Assembly (NCBI RefSeq): GCF_003461245.1
Contig: NZ_QTWS01000019.1
Location: 1 to 64,000 of the forward strand
Direction: 5' to 3'
Length of the DNA: 64,000 bases
Source of the DNA: Blautia sp. AF19-10LB
GTDB lineage: Bacteria > Bacillota > Clostridia > Lachnospirales > Lachnospiraceae
Below the pieces are notes generated by a model that worked only from the letters and a program-made list of their open reading frames with translations, was not told where the DNA came from and ran no database searches. Positions 50,515-60,007 of the stretch are shown here, piece by piece (the first letter of the stretch is position 1; each line of letters starts with the position of its first letter). The translations under genes and the position numbers were made by a program.

Positions 50515-50666
50515 TTATGGCCGGTGGAAAGTCAACATTGCTCCACCACATATTTCAACGCCAAGGTTTATTGCCGAGTGAAGTAATGAGTTTGCCCTCT
50601 GGAGAGAGGGCTTTTCTTTTTGCTTCAACCAGGCTATGGATCGAGGCGAATACGAAAAAGGGGTGA
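50511..50666 (+). CDS. Frameshift extension of the tail assembly chaperone
   Basis: 51 codons in the -1 frame to a TGA at 50664-50666, encoding LIMAGGKSTLLHHIF followed by LLPSEVMSLPSGERAFLFAS. The pattern (a short helix, then L-P-x-E, then P-x-x-E-R-A-F-x-x-A-S) is that of the second product in XkdN-type chaperones. An ATG at 50517 exists, but no ribosome site precedes it, so expression by frameshift is favoured. Confidence 0.75.
   Translation: MIMAGGKSTLLHHIFQRQGLLPSEVMSLPSGERAFLFASTRLWIEANTKKG
50594..50620 (+). terminator. Terminator-like hairpin inside the frameshift extension
   Basis: GCCCTCT (50594-50600), loop GGAG, AGAGGGC (50605-50611), then TTTTCTTTT. It lies within the 51-codon extension, 55 bases before the tape-measure start. 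Ribosomes that shift frame would cover it, whereas ribosomes that stop at 50514 would not. Confidence 0.5.
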
Positions 50667-50674
50667 CGTGGTAA

Positions 50675-53600
50675 ATGGGAGAAACAATTAGAATTGAAAT
50701 TCCTGTATCTGTGAACGATAATACAGACCCTGGCCTATCAAATATCACGAATAAGATGAACACCCTGGCCACTGCCGCCCAGAAGGTAAATCGGATCCTG
50801 TCATCTGGATTAAAAACCAGAGGGATTGAACAAACGGCAGAGAGAGTGGAACGAACGCTTGGACGTGAGCACTCTATTGAAGTTTCAGCAGATGACAATG
50901 CCACTCCGGTTCTTTCAAGAGTCGAAGATGCAGCTGAAAGAGTAGGAGGAATTTCAGCAGATATTGAGATAGGAGCAAACGACAATGCTACTGCCGAAAT
51001 ATCTGGTGTCGAGGATGCAGCAGTAACCCTTGACGGAACAAGTGCTGATGTAGAACTGGGGGCGGATGATAATGCCACCGGGGTGGTAAATAGTGTTGGA
51101 GATTCACTGTCTGTTCTAAACGGAAATGAAGCGGTAGTAGAGCTTACTGCGGACGACAATGCTACGATGCAAATTATGGATGTGGAGGATGCACTGGCCG
51201 CCTTGAATGGTGAAGTGGCTGTGGCCTCAGTGGAAGCTGATGATACAGCCACGGAGATAATCCGAAGTGCCGAAGATGCAGTGGCCACATTCGATGGAAC
51301 TTCCGGGACAGCGGAACTGGGGGCAGATGATAATGCAAGTCCGATCATCGACGATGTGAGGGACAAAGCAAAAGCCTGGGACGGAAGCGTTTTTACGGCA
51401 ACTATGAGTATAGTAGATGCTGCTACTGCTCCAATGGGAGCGGTTTTAAATGCTGCAAAGAATCCAATAGCACAGGGCGCAACATTCCTTGGAGTGAGCG
51501 CAGGACTGGCTGATACTGTGAATACATACAAAGGGTTTGAGAGTATGATGTCGCAGGTCCAGGCTATATCTGGCGCTGCAGGGAAAGAGTTTGATGATCT
51601 GACCGCAAAAGCACAGGAAATGGGCGCAACTACGAAGTTTACTGCTACTGAAGCGGCTCAGGCATTTAATTACATGGCTATGGCAGGTTGGAAACCAGAA
51701 CAAATGACCGCTGGTATATCCGGTATTATGAGCCTGGCAGCAGCTTCCGGCGAAAATCTGGCAAGCACCTCGGATATTGTTACGGATGCTTTGACAGCTT
51801 TTGGGCTGAAAGCAAAAGATGCCGGACATTTCTCGGATGTCCTTGCAAAGGCATCCGCTAGTTCGAATACAAACGTAGGCATGCTGGGTGAATCATTCAA
51901 ATATGTTGCGCCGGTAGCAGGAGCCATGAAATATAGCGTCGAAGATACATCCCTGGCGCTGGGACTTATGGCCAATAGTTCCATTAAGGGAAGCATGGCT
52001 GGTACAGCCTTAAAGACATCCCTGGCTAACATGGCAGCACCAACTAACAGCATGGCAGAGGCTATGGACAAATATGGTATTAGCCTGACCGACGGCTCAG
52101 GAAACATGAAAACACTGAAAGGTGTCATGGATAATTTGCGAAGCAGTTTAGGAGGTCTTTCTGAAACTGAACAGACAGCGGCGGCATCCACCATTTTCGG
52201 CAAAGAAGCTATGAGCGGTATGCTTGCTATCATCAATGCTTCAGAACAGGATTATAACGATCTTTCCAATGCAATCGGAAATTCAAAAGATGCAGCACAG
52301 GATATGGCAGACACCATGTTGGACAACCTGGCAGGCTCCATGACTCTTATGCAGTCGGCTGTAGAGGGCGTGCAAAACAGTTTTGGACAGAGACTCACTC
52401 CTTATGTAAGAGGATTCGTTGATTCCATTACGGACGCAATGCCGGCTGTGACGGTTGCTCTGAATGATTTTATGGACACTGTAGACAAAAAAGCAGCACA
52501 CATGAAGACAGTTATCGGAACCATGACGGCATCTGATGAGTGGCGGAATGCGGATATGTTCGGAAAGATGGACATTGCATGGGATACTCTTATCGGTCGG
52601 CCTTTCTCTGACTGGATTGGCGGAGACGGAAAACATTTGATTTCTTCCGGTCTCGGAACATTATTCTCCAGTGCGTCTGCTATCCTTCCAGGAGGAAAGA
52701 AAGCAGGCCTTTCTTCTGTGCTCAGCTCTATGCTGATCGCAAAGGGAGCATCCGGGATTATTGGAAACGCAAAAAATATCGCAACAACATTACAGCCAAT
52801 TGGAAATGCTATCAAAAGCATTGGGCTTGCAGCACAGACAGCTCCAAGTGTAGGTGCTTTTATCAGCGATTTGGGCGCTATGGTTCCAACAGCTGCTAAA
52901 TTCGGACTTGCGGCAGCGGCAGTAACAGCGGCAGTGATTGGAATTGGTGTTGCAGTTGATAACTACAACCAGAAAGCTCTGAGCAGTAATCTGGAAGAAC
53001 ATTTCGGAAACATCAAACTATCAGCTCAGGAAGTGCAGGATATTGCTTCTGGAATTCTTGATCAGAAATACCTGGCCAATGTGGAGGTTGCCTTAAATGA
53101 GGTAAAGAACGCTGATAAGCTTAGAGAAGATGCTCAGAAGGCGTTGGAATCCAATGATGTTCTGGAGTTTAAGAGCAGAGTGGGAATTAAACTTACGACA
53201 GAAGAACAGGAAGATTACACAAGCAATATCGAAACTTTTGTTAAGAGCAAGATTGAAGAACTGGAAAGCCGGACGTTTGCGGCACATATCCACGTCCAAA
53301 CGTATCTCGGAGGTACGGAAGAGGGACAGACGTTGGCCCAGAACATCGAGAAATGGGCTACAGCGGATTATCTCGAACTCAATGATCTTTCTAATCAGTT
53401 ATCAGAAAGAGTTTCCGCAGCATTAGAAAACGGAATCATTGGCGTTAGGGAAGAAAAGGCGATAAGTGCCTTGCAAGAAAAAATAAATAACATAACTGCA
53501 AGATGGAAGGAGTCCGAAGCTCAGGCAAAATGGGATTGGATAAACCAGGAATATGGAAGCCTGAATGCGGCCGATTTTGAAAGCGGTTCATTTACTGATC

Positions 53601-56032
53601 TTCTGGGAGCAATGAGAGATCAGAGGCAATCAGCAAAAGAAAGCGTACAGGCAGATGTTGAGCAGTGGTATTCAGAGCTTAATTCAATGGAATCGGCCGG
53701 CAGGATCACAGCTGCTCAGAATAAGCAGTACCATGACATGACTGGTTGGTATGTAAAGGGGCAGGAAGGAAGTGAACTGTCTAAGAGCTTACAGCTTGGT
53801 TCAAACACTCTGAATTCTGCATATGCAGAGAAGATTCAGAGCAACAGGCAGAGCCTTGCGGAAAATACGCAGTTTTCTATTGATTCAGCACAGAAACAGT
53901 TAGAGAGCGGAGACACATCCGCTATGACCAGTGCATTGATGTACGGGTTCAACGAACTTGGAAATGGAAAAACATTAGGAATTACAACTGATGCTACACA
54001 GAATGCCTTGAGCACCATGTATGAGAGCATGAAACCTGATGTAACGCAGATGCAGGGCTTAATTGATGATTACCGGGAAGCAGGGAAGGCAGTTCCACAA
54101 AGCCTGATGGATTCGTTTAATGAAGCTATTGAGGTTGGAGCAGCTGCTGGCGATACGTCTGCAACATGGCAGAATTATGCTAACCAGATCTGGAAGAACG
54201 GAAGCGATGAATTAAAAGCATCACTTACGGATCCGAGCAATCCAATGTATGAAACGGTTCGCAGCCAGTTGCCTCCTGAACTTGCGGAAGCGATTGACAG
54301 GGCGGCGGTAGAGACTACAACTGAAGATGTGACACTTGAAGGACTGAAAGCTTCTGTTGATGGAGACGTTGATATTGACAAAGATGCATGGACTTCAAAG
54401 CTGAATGAAGCTCTTGGTGACTTGGGCGAAACACAGGAGGTTACCGCTGATCATGTAAAGATTAAGGTTGATCAAGGCGATTGCCTGTGGGAAATCGGCA
54501 ACGCTCTTGGAATTGACTGGCAGACCATTGCAGAACAGAACGGTATCGAAAGCCCGTATATTATTCACCCAGACCAGGAACTGACTATTTCCATGGATAC
54601 GTTGACTGCAGAAGTTGACGGAGACAAGGCTCAGGCTGCTATCGAGCAGGCTATGTCGGCTCTGGATGCAGAAGGAGCAGAAATGTCTGTGACAGCAGAA
54701 GGAGTCAAAGTTGATCTGGCAGATGTAGAAGTGGATTCCGATACAGCGGCGGCTCAGATTGAGGCAGCTCTCGGCATGGAATCCGGGACACTTGCGGCAA
54801 ATGGAATTGAAGTGCAGGCAGGCGCATCTGTTACTATCCCATCAGAACTGGTAACGGTGGATACATCTGGCATGCAGTCTGCAACCGAACAGGCAGCAGA
54901 TGAAACGGAAACAGAGCCTATTGAGCAGGAAGCATCTGCAAATGTAAATGTCACAAATACAACGACCGATACATCCGGAATGCAGGCGCAGGCGGAAGAA
55001 GATGCACAAGGTGCTGTAGGAGATGTACCAGTTGAAGGCAGTGCAAATGTTACCTTCTCAGGCACGACAACAGACACTTCTGGCGTTGTGGAGCAGGTAA
55101 CAACGGATCTTGAAAGTGCATTAACCGATGTACCGGCCAATGGTCATGCAACAGTAACCATTACAGATCCAACAATTGTAACAGCGGGAATCGCTGAGAA
55201 GGCAACGGCAGATATTGAGAGTGCAGTAAGTGATGTACCGGCCAACGGTCATGCGAGCATCACATTAGATCAGTCCAATAATGCGGCTGAGATTTATTCT
55301 CTTGCAACAGCCGATGTAGTATCTGCTTTTTCTGCGACTATTCCAACAGACGGGCACGTTGATGTCACACTTGACCAGACGAATAATGCAGCAGCTATTT
55401 ATTCGGAATGCGCCGGACAGGTACAAAGTACATTCTCACAGGGCTTCACTGCATCTGCAGATGTTGCGGTTACACTGAACTGGCATATAACCAATCCGTC
55501 TGCAAGTATATCGACTTCAAGTAGCGGATCCTCAGTATCAGCTACCATAGCCGGACACGCTTCGGGCGGTGAAGTCGGACTGAATGGAGCTGAGCTGTCG
55601 TGGTTAGGTGAGGAAGGATTGGAATATATCATTCCTACAGTACCAGCTAGACGACAGAGAGGTATTGAACTGTGGGAGTCTGCAGGTCGTACACTTGGTA
55701 TTCTTGGTTCGGATGGCCAGATATCAGCACATGCGAACGGAGGAATTGTTGGAAAAGAAGTATCAAATACGACACCTTATTTCGACACAGATTCCAGTTC
55801 ACAAGATTCTGAAAAAACAGAGAAAGAAACTGTACCAACGAATGTAGTGTCAGATAAATCTGGCGTTGTGGTGCAAGTCAACCTTTCTCCGCAGTTCAAT
55901 ATATCAGATACAAATGACAGTGATGTTATTCGGCTCATCAAAGCGCACATCAAGGAGCTGGCTGACGATCTTGGAAGCGAAATTGCAACAATGCTCAGCG
56001 AAGCTTATGAGAATACGCCTGTTACAACATAA
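50675..56032 (+). CDS. Tail tape measure protein (TP901 core) with repeats and LysM
   Basis: 1785 residues, setting tail length. Residues about 12-240 hold six to seven ~32-residue repeats built on ADDNAT. The TP901 core is about 290-560 (MMSQVQAISGAAGKEFDDL, TTKFTATEAAQAFNYMAMAGWK, NSSIKGSMAGTALKTSLANM). Hydrophobic segments near 690-780 probably cross the membrane on ejection. A LysM domain is near 1266-1307 (GDCLWEIGNALGIDWQTI). The C-terminal part has repeated DVPANGHA blocks and ends in a domain with GLNGAELSWLGEEGLEYIIP. A LysM inside a tape measure suggests peptidoglycan contact during DNA entry. Confidence 0.92.
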   Translation: MGETIRIEIPVSVNDNTDPGLSNITNKMNTLATAAQKVNRILSSGLKTRGIEQTAERVERTLGREHSIEVSADDNATPVLSRVEDAAERVGGISADIEIGANDNATAEISGVEDAAVTLDGTSADVELGADDNATGVVNSVGDSLSVLNGNEAVVELTADDNATMQIMDVEDALAALNGEVAVASVEADDTATEIIRSAEDAVATFDGTSGTAELGADDNASPIIDDVRDKAKAWDGSVFTATMSIVDAATAPMGAVLNAAKNPIAQGATFLGVSAGLADTVNTYKGFESMMSQVQAISGAAGKEFDDLTAKAQEMGATTKFTATEAAQAFNYMAMAGWKPEQMTAGISGIMSLAAASGENLASTSDIVTDALTAFGLKAKDAGHFSDVLAKASASSNTNVGMLGESFKYVAPVAGAMKYSVEDTSLALGLMANSSIKGSMAGTALKTSLANMAAPTNSMAEAMDKYGISLTDGSGNMKTLKGVMDNLRSSLGGLSETEQTAAASTIFGKEAMSGMLAIINASEQDYNDLSNAIGNSKDAAQDMADTMLDNLAGSMTLMQSAVEGVQNSFGQRLTPYVRGFVDSITDAMPAVTVALNDFMDTVDKKAAHMKTVIGTMTASDEWRNADMFGKMDIAWDTLIGRPFSDWIGGDGKHLISSGLGTLFSSASAILPGGKKAGLSSVLSSMLIAKGASGIIGNAKNIATTLQPIGNAIKSIGLAAQTAPSVGAFISDLGAMVPTAAKFGLAAAAVTAAVIGIGVAVDNYNQKALSSNLEEHFGNIKLSAQEVQDIASGILDQKYLANVEVALNEVKNADKLREDAQKALESNDVLEFKSRVGIKLTTEEQEDYTSNIETFVKSKIEELESRTFAAHIHVQTYLGGTEEGQTLAQNIEKWATADYLELNDLSNQLSERVSAALENGIIGVREEKAISALQEKINNITARWKESEAQAKWDWINQEYGSLNAADFESGSFTDLLGAMRDQRQSAKESVQADVEQWYSELNSMESAGRITAAQNKQYHDMTGWYVKGQEGSELSKSLQLGSNTLNSAYAEKIQSNRQSLAENTQFSIDSAQKQLESGDTSAMTSALMYGFNELGNGKTLGITTDATQNALSTMYESMKPDVTQMQGLIDDYREAGKAVPQSLMDSFNEAIEVGAAAGDTSATWQNYANQIWKNGSDELKASLTDPSNPMYETVRSQLPPELAEAIDRAAVETTTEDVTLEGLKASVDGDVDIDKDAWTSKLNEALGDLGETQEVTADHVKIKVDQGDCLWEIGNALGIDWQTIAEQNGIESPYIIHPDQELTISMDTLTAEVDGDKAQAAIEQAMSALDAEGAEMSVTAEGVKVDLADVEVDSDTAAAQIEAALGMESGTLAANGIEVQAGASVTIPSELVTVDTSGMQSATEQAADETETEPIEQEASANVNVTNTTTDTSGMQAQAEEDAQGAVGDVPVEGSANVTFSGTTTDTSGVVEQVTTDLESALTDVPANGHATVTITDPTIVTAGIAEKATADIESAVSDVPANGHASITLDQSNNAAEIYSLATADVVSAFSATIPTDGHVDVTLDQTNNAAAIYSECAGQVQSTFSQGFTASADVAVTLNWHITNPSASISTSSSGSSVSATIAGHASGGEVGLNGAELSWLGEEGLEYIIPTVPARRQRGIELWESAGRTLGILGSDGQISAHANGGIVGKEVSNTTPYFDTDSSSQDSEKTEKETVPTNVVSDKSGVVVQVNLSPQFNISDTNDSDVIRLIKAHIKELADDLGSEIATMLSEAYENTPVTT

Positions 56033-56041
56033 GGAGGGAAC

Positions 56042-56740
56042 ATGGGAGCGATATTAAAAGAATTGCATAATTCGGCATCGAAGTTCCAGTTCCCTTCGAT
56101 GCCAAAAGATGATGTTGATGTAAAAAGAGAAACAGCATATCAGGAATATAACATTCTTGGAAAAGGAAAAATGAGTTACCCATCTGGTATGGGTACTCAG
56201 ATTATAAAATGGTCTGGATATTTCTGGGGGGCAGGCAGAAAAAAGCTTGCCTCCGTAAACCAGAAATGGATAGCGCCAAAAACTTGCGCCAGCAAACTGA
56301 AAAGCTGGCAGACAAAAAAGACACCTTTAAATCTGGTGGTTTCTGAAGCTGGTATCAATGAAGATGTTACTATCAAATCTTTTGAGTATAAGCCTTTTGG
56401 CGGACATGGGGACTATTCGTACGAGATATCTTTTGTTCCATATGTCGAGATGAAGATTTATACAACAAAGGAACTGGGGACTAAGAAAAAAGCTAAAAAG
56501 AAAAAGAAAACCACTAGGCCAAGTACCAAGAAATCTACTAAAAAGAAAAAGACCTACAGGATTGTCCGAGGCGATACGCTTTGCGGAATATCTCGTAAGA
56601 AATATAAAACTGAATCAAAGTGGAGAAATATCTACAATGCCAATAAGAAGGTTATTGAAGCGGCTGCTAAGAAACATGGCCGGCGCAATAGCGACAACGG
56701 ACATTGGATATATCCAGGAACAGTACTGACTTTACCATAA
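56042..56740 (+). CDS. XkdP-like baseplate/tube protein with LysM
   Basis: 232 residues. The N-terminal domain (YNILGKGKMSYPSGMGTQIIKWSGYFWG) is followed by a Lys-rich linker (KKAKKKKKTT) and a C-terminal LysM (YRIVRGDTLCGISRKKYKTESKWRNIYNANK). In PBSX the XkdP gene lies between the tape measure and XkdQ. It probably forms the hub and touches the cell wall. Confidence 0.85.
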   Translation: MGAILKELHNSASKFQFPSMPKDDVDVKRETAYQEYNILGKGKMSYPSGMGTQIIKWSGYFWGAGRKKLASVNQKWIAPKTCASKLKSWQTKKTPLNLVVSEAGINEDVTIKSFEYKPFGGHGDYSYEISFVPYVEMKIYTTKELGTKKKAKKKKKTTRPSTKKSTKKKKTYRIVRGDTLCGISRKKYKTESKWRNIYNANKKVIEAAAKKHGRRNSDNGHWIYPGTVLTLP

Positions 56741-56753
56741 GGAGGCGAGAGTA

Positions 56754-58010
56754 TTGATAAATCCAATGAAATATAAATACCTCGTGGCCATTATGACTGC
56801 AGATAAAAAGGCTTACGACATCACGCAATTTGTCGAAGATGTATCCTGGGAAGAGGGAGAGGACCAGCTTGCGGCCAGAATTAGTTTTTCGGCCAAGAAC
56901 GATAAAACTTCAAAGGGAAGAATTTCTTCTCTTGCCAAGCCTGGGTGTTATGCAGCACTTTTGTATTCCTATAATGGCGGCAAAAATGCCGAAGCAACCA
57001 GAGGAAAAATAGTTGAATGGAATCCTTCAGCGAGAACATCCGGAGAGAAGTTTAAGGTAAAAGCATACGATGTTCTATATGATCTGCAGGAATCACAAGA
57101 TCATGTATATTTTTCAGCTGGCGTAAAGACAAAGTCAGCCATAGTCCAAGTGCTGAAACGCTGGGGCATAAAGGTCACATCTTACAGCGGACCAAATGTG
57201 AAGCATGGGAAACTGGCTTATAAGTCTGAAAAGCTTGGAACAGTGGTTGTGAAAATCCTCAAGGAAGCCAAAAAGAAAGGTGGCATTGAGGCATGTCTGC
57301 GGGCTGTGAAAATGAATGTGACCGTAGTTGGTTTTGGAACAAATAAAACAGTATATCATTTTGAAGAAACACAGCATCTTACAGAAGTAAACCATAAGAT
57401 CAGCACTACCGGGATGGTCACAAGGGTAAAAATCATCGGAAAAGCAAATGATGATGGATGCTCACCTGTCGAGGCTACAGTTGATGGAAAGACAAGCTAC
57501 GGAATCCGCCAGAAGATTGTTTCCAGAGGAACCAATGACACATTAGATGAGGCAAAAAAAGAAGCGAGAGAGATTCTTGCAGATGATGGCAAACCAAAGG
57601 AAGAAATCACGATAAAACTCCCGGATATTCCTATCATTCGGAAGGGTGACAAGATTCATCTAAAAACAGCTTCAATAAGTGCTGGGTATTATATCGTAAT
57701 ATCTGCTACGCATGATGTAGATAAAATGCTTATGACACTGGGATTGAAAAAAGCACCGGCAGCAAAAAAGAGCAGTGGGAATAAAAAAACAAAAGCAAAA
57801 TCATATGATGTTGGGGACATTGTTAATTTCCATGGCGGTAAGCATTATGTCAGCAGTTATCCAGATGCCAGAGGATACAGTGTAGGAGCCGGAAAAGCAA
57901 AAATCACGATCAAAGGTGGTTCCGGAAAAGCACACCCATGGCATCTGGTTACACAAAACTGGAATCAGACTCATGTCTGGGGCTGGGTTGACGATGGATC
58001 ATTTGACTGA
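56754..58010 (+). CDS. XkdQ-like baseplate hub (late control D type) with SH3-like end
   Basis: 418 residues, start TTG with AGGAGG eight bases upstream. YDITQFVEDVSWEEGEDQLAARISFS and FKVKAYDVLYDLQESQDHVYF fit XkdQ hubs. The final 70 residues (YDVGDIVNFHGGKHYVSSYPDARG...HPWHLV) look like a bacterial SH3 domain, an addition to the common hub. Confidence 0.82.
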   Translation: MINPMKYKYLVAIMTADKKAYDITQFVEDVSWEEGEDQLAARISFSAKNDKTSKGRISSLAKPGCYAALLYSYNGGKNAEATRGKIVEWNPSARTSGEKFKVKAYDVLYDLQESQDHVYFSAGVKTKSAIVQVLKRWGIKVTSYSGPNVKHGKLAYKSEKLGTVVVKILKEAKKKGGIEACLRAVKMNVTVVGFGTNKTVYHFEETQHLTEVNHKISTTGMVTRVKIIGKANDDGCSPVEATVDGKTSYGIRQKIVSRGTNDTLDEAKKEAREILADDGKPKEEITIKLPDIPIIRKGDKIHLKTASISAGYYIVISATHDVDKMLMTLGLKKAPAAKKSSGNKKTKAKSYDVGDIVNFHGGKHYVSSYPDARGYSVGAGKAKITIKGGSGKAHPWHLVTQNWNQTHVWGWVDDGSFD

Positions 58011-58023
58011 CAGGAGGAACATT

Positions 58024-58383
58024 ATGTCAAAAATGGAAAAAAATGGAATGGAAAAGCTTGCAAAGGTATTGGATTTGAGAATGGGAGAACACTCAGGAGG
58101 AGGATTTTCGTTCGACTTTGGAGTGATCAAGAAAGACTATTCCCTTGTTTCCAATACTTTTCCTTTGCCTATCCCTAAAAAGGATTATTCCGTCTGCAGA
58201 CTTTTGGCCAATCTATCAACAAACGTATCTGGAGGAACACACGGAGGGCATAACAGCGGAACGGGATCACATAGCCATAAGGTGGTTATGCCTAAGTTAA
58301 AACCGGGAGATCGTGTGCTTATCGTATGGGTTGAGGGAGAACCTGTAGTCATAGATGTAGTAGTCAAGGCAAGTGGATTATAG
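58024..58383 (+). CDS. XkdR-like DUF2577 baseplate protein
   Basis: 119 residues from the ATG at 58024 (AGGAGG seven bases upstream). KPGDRVLIVWVEGEPVVIDVV at the end and a His/Gly-rich loop (GGTHGGHNSGTGSHSH), perhaps metal-binding, fit DUF2577. Part of the baseplate wedge. Confidence 0.8.
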   Translation: MSKMEKNGMEKLAKVLDLRMGEHSGGGFSFDFGVIKKDYSLVSNTFPLPIPKKDYSVCRLLANLSTNVSGGTHGGHNSGTGSHSHKVVMPKLKPGDRVLIVWVEGEPVVIDVVVKASGL

Positions 58384-58391
58384 GAGGCAAT

Positions 58392-58853
58392 ATGGAAGAA
58401 GAATCAAAAAATTTACTGCCGACTGTGGATGTTCCAGATTTTGTGGATGAAGAGGAAGACGAAGAATATGACGTTGACTATAAACCATCGCCAATGTGGG
58501 ATCTTGAAAAAGGAGATTTCGTTCGCACCGCCGCAAATAATGTGCCAATGAACGATGGATATGAAGCATATAAAATATGGTGTGTAAAAACGGTATCTAC
58601 AGAAAGATATTCTTGCCTGGGATATTCGGATGATCATGGAACTGAAACGGAAGATATAACAAGAGAATCTGACCAAAGCACTGTAGAACTTTCTCTAGAA
58701 AGGACAATCCAGGAAGCTCTGATGGTCAATCCGCGGACATCATCGGTAGAAGAGTTTTCTTTTGAATGGGGTACTGGGAGGGTAAAAGTATCATTCATAG
58801 TTTATTCAGTTGATGGAGAACCTTTTACCGTTGATTCAATCATTGAAGTTTAG
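58392..58853 (+). CDS. XkdS-like DUF2634 baseplate protein
   Basis: 153 residues with an acidic N-terminus, then WDLEKGDFVRTAANNVPMNDGYEAYKIWCVKTVSTERY and the gp25-like C-terminal fold. It links the sheath to the baseplate. Confidence 0.82.
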   Translation: MEEESKNLLPTVDVPDFVDEEEDEEYDVDYKPSPMWDLEKGDFVRTAANNVPMNDGYEAYKIWCVKTVSTERYSCLGYSDDHGTETEDITRESDQSTVELSLERTIQEALMVNPRTSSVEEFSFEWGTGRVKVSFIVYSVDGEPFTVDSIIEV

Positions 58854-58867
58854 AGGAGGTGGTTAAT

Positions 58868-60007
58868 ATGGCTAGACCAGAGTTTGAAGTTCCGGAATTT
58901 GTGTCAGAAAGTGATTCTGACCAGATACAGGAGAGGATGATGGGAAACCTTCCGGCGGATATATCGGATATGGAAGGTGATTTCCCATATGATTTTACCA
59001 TGCCTACGGCCATCGAAATATCTCAGCTTGTACAGTTCAATCTTGTTCGCTGCCTGATGGTTGCGTTTCCGGAATATTCTTGGGGTGATTGGATGGATCT
59101 GCATGGTGGAGAAGCAGGAGTGACAAGAAAAGAAGCTGTAGCAGCAACTGGAACAGTGTCTGTTACGGCGGCTTATGGCACAGTATTGGCAGCAGGCACA
59201 GTTTTTGCAGTTCCTGCAACAGATCAGATGGAAGCTGTTGAGTTCCAGACTTTGCGAACTGTTACGTTCGCAGAGAATGAAACCATGGATCTTGCGGTTG
59301 AAGCGGTCACTCCGGGGGTATCCGGGAATGTTCCGGCAAATACGATTACAATTATGGCATCGCCGATCAATGGCGTTACAGCAATTACCAACAGCGAGAA
59401 AACATCGGGTGGTGCTGAAGAAGAAAATGATGAAGATTATTATGAACGAATCCATGCAGAATTCCAAGATTCGCAGTTCTATGTAGCGAATGATGCTGAC
59501 TATATTAAGTGGGCCAAAGAAGTCCCCGGGATTGGAGATTGTATTGTAGAACCAGCTATTGAAGGACCAGGAACAGTGGGATTGATCTTAGTTGATAGCA
59601 ACGGACAGCCCGCATCAAGTACACTGGTCACAGCAGTTTACAACCATATCGTTTCTCCGGACGACAGGAGCAAAAGACTGTTGCCTACTGGATCGTCTAA
59701 GCTGATCGTCAAGTCAGCTACAGTAAAAACTGTAGATTTTGCCTGTACAGGACTTGTTCTGGATGGCGTTGGATTGGATGATGTAATCTCGACATTCAAA
59801 ACTGAAATGATGGCAGTCTATTCTGCGGCGAAAGAAACAAATATCCTTCGCTACAATTCAGCTCGAACAGTATTGTCAACCATAACCGGAGTAAGCGATT
59901 TCATAGATTTTACGATGGATGGAAAGAGAGAAAACATTCACCTTTCATCAAGCGAGTATGCAGATACCGGTAATGTGACATTTACATTAGAGGGGGCTGA
60001 GACATGA
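58868..60007 (+). CDS. Baseplate J-like protein (XkdT type)
   Basis: 379 residues from the ATG at 58868 (AGGAGGTGG upstream). DWMDLHGGEAGVTRKEAVAATGTVSVT, AGTVFAVPATDQ, VEAVTPGVSGNVPANTITIM and DEDYYERIHAEFQ match the baseplate J family. It forms the wedge with XkdS- and XkdU-like proteins. Overlaps the next gene by four bases. Confidence 0.9.
   Translation: MARPEFEVPEFVSESDSDQIQERMMGNLPADISDMEGDFPYDFTMPTAIEISQLVQFNLVRCLMVAFPEYSWGDWMDLHGGEAGVTRKEAVAATGTVSVTAAYGTVLAAGTVFAVPATDQMEAVEFQTLRTVTFAENETMDLAVEAVTPGVSGNVPANTITIMASPINGVTAITNSEKTSGGAEEENDEDYYERIHAEFQDSQFYVANDADYIKWAKEVPGIGDCIVEPAIEGPGTVGLILVDSNGQPASSTLVTAVYNHIVSPDDRSKRLLPTGSSKLIVKSATVKTVDFACTGLVLDGVGLDDVISTFKTEMMAVYSAAKETNILRYNSARTVLSTITGVSDFIDFTMDGKRENIHLSSSEYADTGNVTFTLEGAET

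Noticed and set aside
50515..51531. 338-codon minus-strand frame over the tape-measure start
   Set aside because: It mirrors the Asp/Ala-rich repeats of the tape measure (Ser/Ala-rich product) and has no start signal.
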